Source of the DNA: Thalassoglobus sp. JC818 | GTDB taxonomy: Bacteria > Planctomycetota > Planctomycetia > Planctomycetales > Planctomycetaceae | NCBI RefSeq assembly: GCF_040717535.1 | Contig: NZ_JBFEFI010000008.1 | Location: 1-64,000 of the forward strand | Direction of reading: 5' to 3' | Length of the DNA stretch: 64,000 nt | Shown here: positions 61,982 to 64,000 of the stretch, one piece after another | Numbering within the stretch: the first letter of the stretch is position 1 | How the letters are laid out: each line of letters opens with the position of its first letter | Program-made: the position numbers and the translations under genes | Notes under the pieces: model-generated | Databases searched by the model: none | Seen by the model: the letters and a program-made list of their open reading frames with translations, nothing else | Told to the model about the DNA's origin: nothing

Positions 61982-63394
61982 ATGGGTCTCACGATTGCCA
62001 ACAACGTCACGTCACTGAACGCTCAGAATAATCTGACGCGTGCAAACTCGAGGTTAACAAAATCCGTTGAGCGACTCTCCTCCGGTCTTAAGATTAACCG
62101 GGGAGCAGACGGACCAGCCGCTCTTGTGATCTCCGAGAAACAGCGTGCTCAAATTTCCGGATTGAAGCAGGCGATCGAAAACACAGAGAAAGCTGTCTCT
62201 CTCGTCCAGACTGCTGAAGGAGCATTGGGAGAGATTAATTCACTGCTGTTGAAGGTTCGAACACTTGCTATCGATTCCGCCAACACCGGTATCAATGATG
62301 AGGACGCCCTGGCAGCGAATCAGTCGGAGATCAACAACGCTCTCGACACGATTGATCGAATCGCCAACAACACTCAGTTCCTTACAAAGAAGCTGCTCGA
62401 CGGATCTGCGGGAATCAATGGCGTTCCGAACGATACAGACGTTACGTTCCTTCAGGCAACAAACGACACCTCCGCCGGTTCATATGCCGTCGCGATTTCT
62501 GCGGCTGCTGAGAAAGCCACAATAACGAACGGAACAGCACAGTCGTCTGCGTTGGCCGGGGCTGAAAACCTGACGATCAACGGAGTCGCGATTAGCTTGA
62601 ACGCAGGATTGACTCAATCTCAAGTGGTCGATCGCATCAACGAATTCACTTCGCAAACAGGGGTGACTGCTGAAGACGTGGCTGGAAACACACGTCTTTC
62701 CAGTGCGAACTTTGGCACCAACGCGAGCATCAGTGTTGTTTCAGATGTTGCAGCTGCAGCTGACAGCTCCGGATTCGGCAACAGTGTTTCGACTGACTCC
62801 GGTGTTGACATCGCAGGAACAATCGATGGCGTCGCAGCCAGCGGTTCCGGAAATGTACTTAGTGCGACATCCGGAGCTGCTCAGGGATTGAAGATTCAGG
62901 TGGGAACTGATCCTTCAAACGCAACACAGACAGTTTCAGGAGCCCAGGGTGCCGTTTCGGTTTCGGTGAACTCGCTGACATTCCAGATCGGAGCCAACGC
63001 CAACCAGACAGCGAATATCGCGATCGGTCGAGTGAATCCATCTTCACTCGGAGTTGGCGTCAACGGAAATCAGTTTGGAAATCTGAGCGAAGTTGATGTG
63101 ACCACAGGTGCTGGAGCCCAGGATGCACTTGCTGTCGTGGATGCTGCCATCGACGACATTACGAACTTGCGAGGTGATCTCGGGGCGTTCCAACAAAACA
63201 CGTTGAATGCCACTGCGAACAACTTGCGAGCAACGCTTGAGAACACTGTGAATGCGGAATCGGTCATCCGTGACACAGACTTCGCGGAGGAGATTGCGAA
63301 CTTCACTCAGCAGCAAGTTCTTGTTCAAGCCGGGACTGCTGTGTTGGGGAATGCAAACCAGTTGCCGCAGCTCGTCTTGTCTCTCCTCGGATAA
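61982..63394 (+). CDS. fliC: Flagellin
   Basis: A 470-residue filament protein. D0/D1 ends are highly conserved: MGLTIANNVTSLNAQNNLTR and SVERLSSGLKINRGADGPAA at the N-terminus, TDFAEEIANFTQQQVLVQAG and ANQLPQLVLSLLG at the C-terminus. The central ~200 residues carry a flagellin-IN type motif (ENLTINGVAISLNAGLTQSQ). GAGG lies 7 bases before the ATG. A hairpin follows the stop. It is probably driven by FliA, but no sigma-28 promoter was recognised. Confidence 0.97.
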   Translation: MGLTIANNVTSLNAQNNLTRANSRLTKSVERLSSGLKINRGADGPAALVISEKQRAQISGLKQAIENTEKAVSLVQTAEGALGEINSLLLKVRTLAIDSANTGINDEDALAANQSEINNALDTIDRIANNTQFLTKKLLDGSAGINGVPNDTDVTFLQATNDTSAGSYAVAISAAAEKATITNGTAQSSALAGAENLTINGVAISLNAGLTQSQVVDRINEFTSQTGVTAEDVAGNTRLSSANFGTNASISVVSDVAAAADSSGFGNSVSTDSGVDIAGTIDGVAASGSGNVLSATSGAAQGLKIQVGTDPSNATQTVSGAQGAVSVSVNSLTFQIGANANQTANIAIGRVNPSSLGVGVNGNQFGNLSEVDVTTGAGAQDALAVVDAAIDDITNLRGDLGAFQQNTLNATANNLRATLENTVNAESVIRDTDFAEEIANFTQQQVLVQAGTAVLGNANQLPQLVLSLLG

Positions 63395-63417
63395 TCCTTC
63401 ACCCCACTTATTCCCCT

Positions 63418-63452
63418 CGACCCGTCATGAAATGGACTTCGTGGACGGGTCG
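63418..63452 (+). terminator. Hairpin after flagellin
   Basis: A perfect 9-bp stem, CGACCCGTC (63418-63426) and GACGGGTCG (63444-63452), with a 17-base loop that can pair further. It begins 24 bp after the fliC stop. The following bases (GTATTTGG) are only partly T-rich. Confidence 0.6.
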
Positions 63453-63600
63453 GTATTTGGGGAGCACCAAAGTAGCTGCATTGAATTTATAGAACACTGA
63501 GTAGCAAATGATTAGAGAACGACAGCTTTAGTCAGTGATTTAATTATATCGTCGAGTCAGTTTCTCTGAACAATCATACGGGTTCGAACAGGTCGCCAGC

Positions 63601-64000
63601 ATGTTGACAATTGATGGACTGATCACCGGGATTGACACGGAGTCAATCGTCAACGGTCTGCTTGAAATCCAGCAAACGCAGATTGACCGATTGAATGTTC
63701 GCCGTCAGGACGCAATTGCACAACGTTCCGCCTACGACTCCCTGGAAGCGCAGCTATTGGCTCTCCAATCCGCATCGACGCGATTAGGCCAAGGGGAACG
63801 TCAACTTTTCCGAGCGAGAACCGTTGAGGTCAACGACGAAAGTGCTCTTTCAGCCACCGCGACTTCGAATTCGACGATCGGCTCGTATCAACTGACAATC
63901 AATTCACTGGCCAGGGCGCATCAGGTCGTCTCAAACGGATTCGAAGAGGCTGACTCAGCCATCACCGAAGGGACTCTCAGCCTGCGTGTTGGATCGGGAG
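63601..64000 (+). CDS. fliD: Flagellar filament cap protein FliD (5' part only)
   Basis: The frame stays open to the window end (133 codons). The N-terminus, MLTIDGLITGIDTESIVNGL, is diagnostic of FliD/HAP2, followed by QIDRLNVRRQDAIAQRSAYD and GSYQLTINSLARAHQVVSNG. AGG lies 8 bases before ATG 63601. The protein is truncated only by the window edge. fliS would be expected downstream. Confidence 0.93.
   Translation, partial: MLTIDGLITGIDTESIVNGLLEIQQTQIDRLNVRRQDAIAQRSAYDSLEAQLLALQSASTRLGQGERQLFRARTVEVNDESALSATATSNSTIGSYQLTINSLARAHQVVSNGFEEADSAITEGTLSLRVGSG

Noticed and set aside
1-64000. CRISPR array, IS element, prophage, tRNA or rRNA
   Set aside because: No regularly spaced repeats, transposase, integrase, phage structural gene or cloverleaf was recognised by eye. 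A tRNAscan or Infernal run would be needed to exclude small RNAs.

Overview
The window is a chromosomal segment of a flagellated planctomycete. It has roughly 50% GC, and nothing in the sequence fixes a genus. The assignment rests on two formylglycine-type sulfatases, a DUF1080 protein, an ECF sigma factor beside a FecR/HEAT anti-sigma-like protein, secreted PQQ-propeller and HEWGTFTS-type proteins, and a divergent flagellar gene set. No rRNA, tRNA, IS element or CRISPR array was seen.

Layout. 1-13.9 kb is mixed housekeeping and accessory DNA: DUF3124, MarC, an ECF sigma/anti-sigma pair, a secreted protein of unknown role, a YkgJ-like Cys-rich protein, a sulfatase, an SRPBCC protein, a 59-aa ribbon-helix-helix-like gene, glgX and an alpha/beta hydrolase. 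13.97-47.1 kb is the main flagellar cluster, in four transcription blocks. Block 1 (minus) is fliK-flgD-flgE. Block 2 (plus) is flgB-flgC-fliE-fliF-fliG-fliH-fliI-fliJ-motE-like-fliQ-fliR-flhB-motA-motB-motB-like. Block 3 (minus) is flgF-flgG-flgA-flgH-flgI-flgJ-flgN-flgK-flgL plus an HDOD-like mini-protein. Block 4 (plus) is fliL-fliM-fliN-fliO-fliP-flhA, a small membrane protein, fliA and a small Cys-containing protein. 47.3-55.7 kb is accessory again: a lipoprotein, a BON protein, an HtrA protease, nnrE, a GNAT enzyme, a PQQ propeller and a second sulfatase. 56-64 kb returns to motility: a LuxR-type response regulator, a receiver-less sigma-54 activator in an operon with TPR proteins, a FlgM-like gene, flagellin and the start of fliD, which runs off the window.

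How it fits together. The cluster encodes the MS and C rings, the export gate and ATPase complex, rod, hook, P and L rings, junction proteins, stator, filament and cap start. Regulators present are a sigma-28-type factor, a possible FlgM and a sigma-54 activator. Three candidate -24/-12 elements lie upstream of fliK-flgD-flgE, of the flgF operon and of the activator's own operon. This suggests, but does not prove, that the hook and rod/ring genes depend on sigma-54. No chemotaxis genes and no flhF/flhG are inside the window.

The least expected non-coding feature is a ~96-bp dispersed repeat in three copies (8-103, 833-928, 48995-49092). Its hairpin arms differ between copies but stay complementary, and one copy supplies the stop codon of the htrA gene. 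The protein-level oddities worth attention are two MotB-like stator proteins with degenerate OmpA domains, a FliM lacking the usual N-terminal CheY-binding motif, a minimal FlgD, a mini HDOD-like protein co-transcribed with flgK-flgL, and a TPR/secretin-N-like protein without a secretin barrel.
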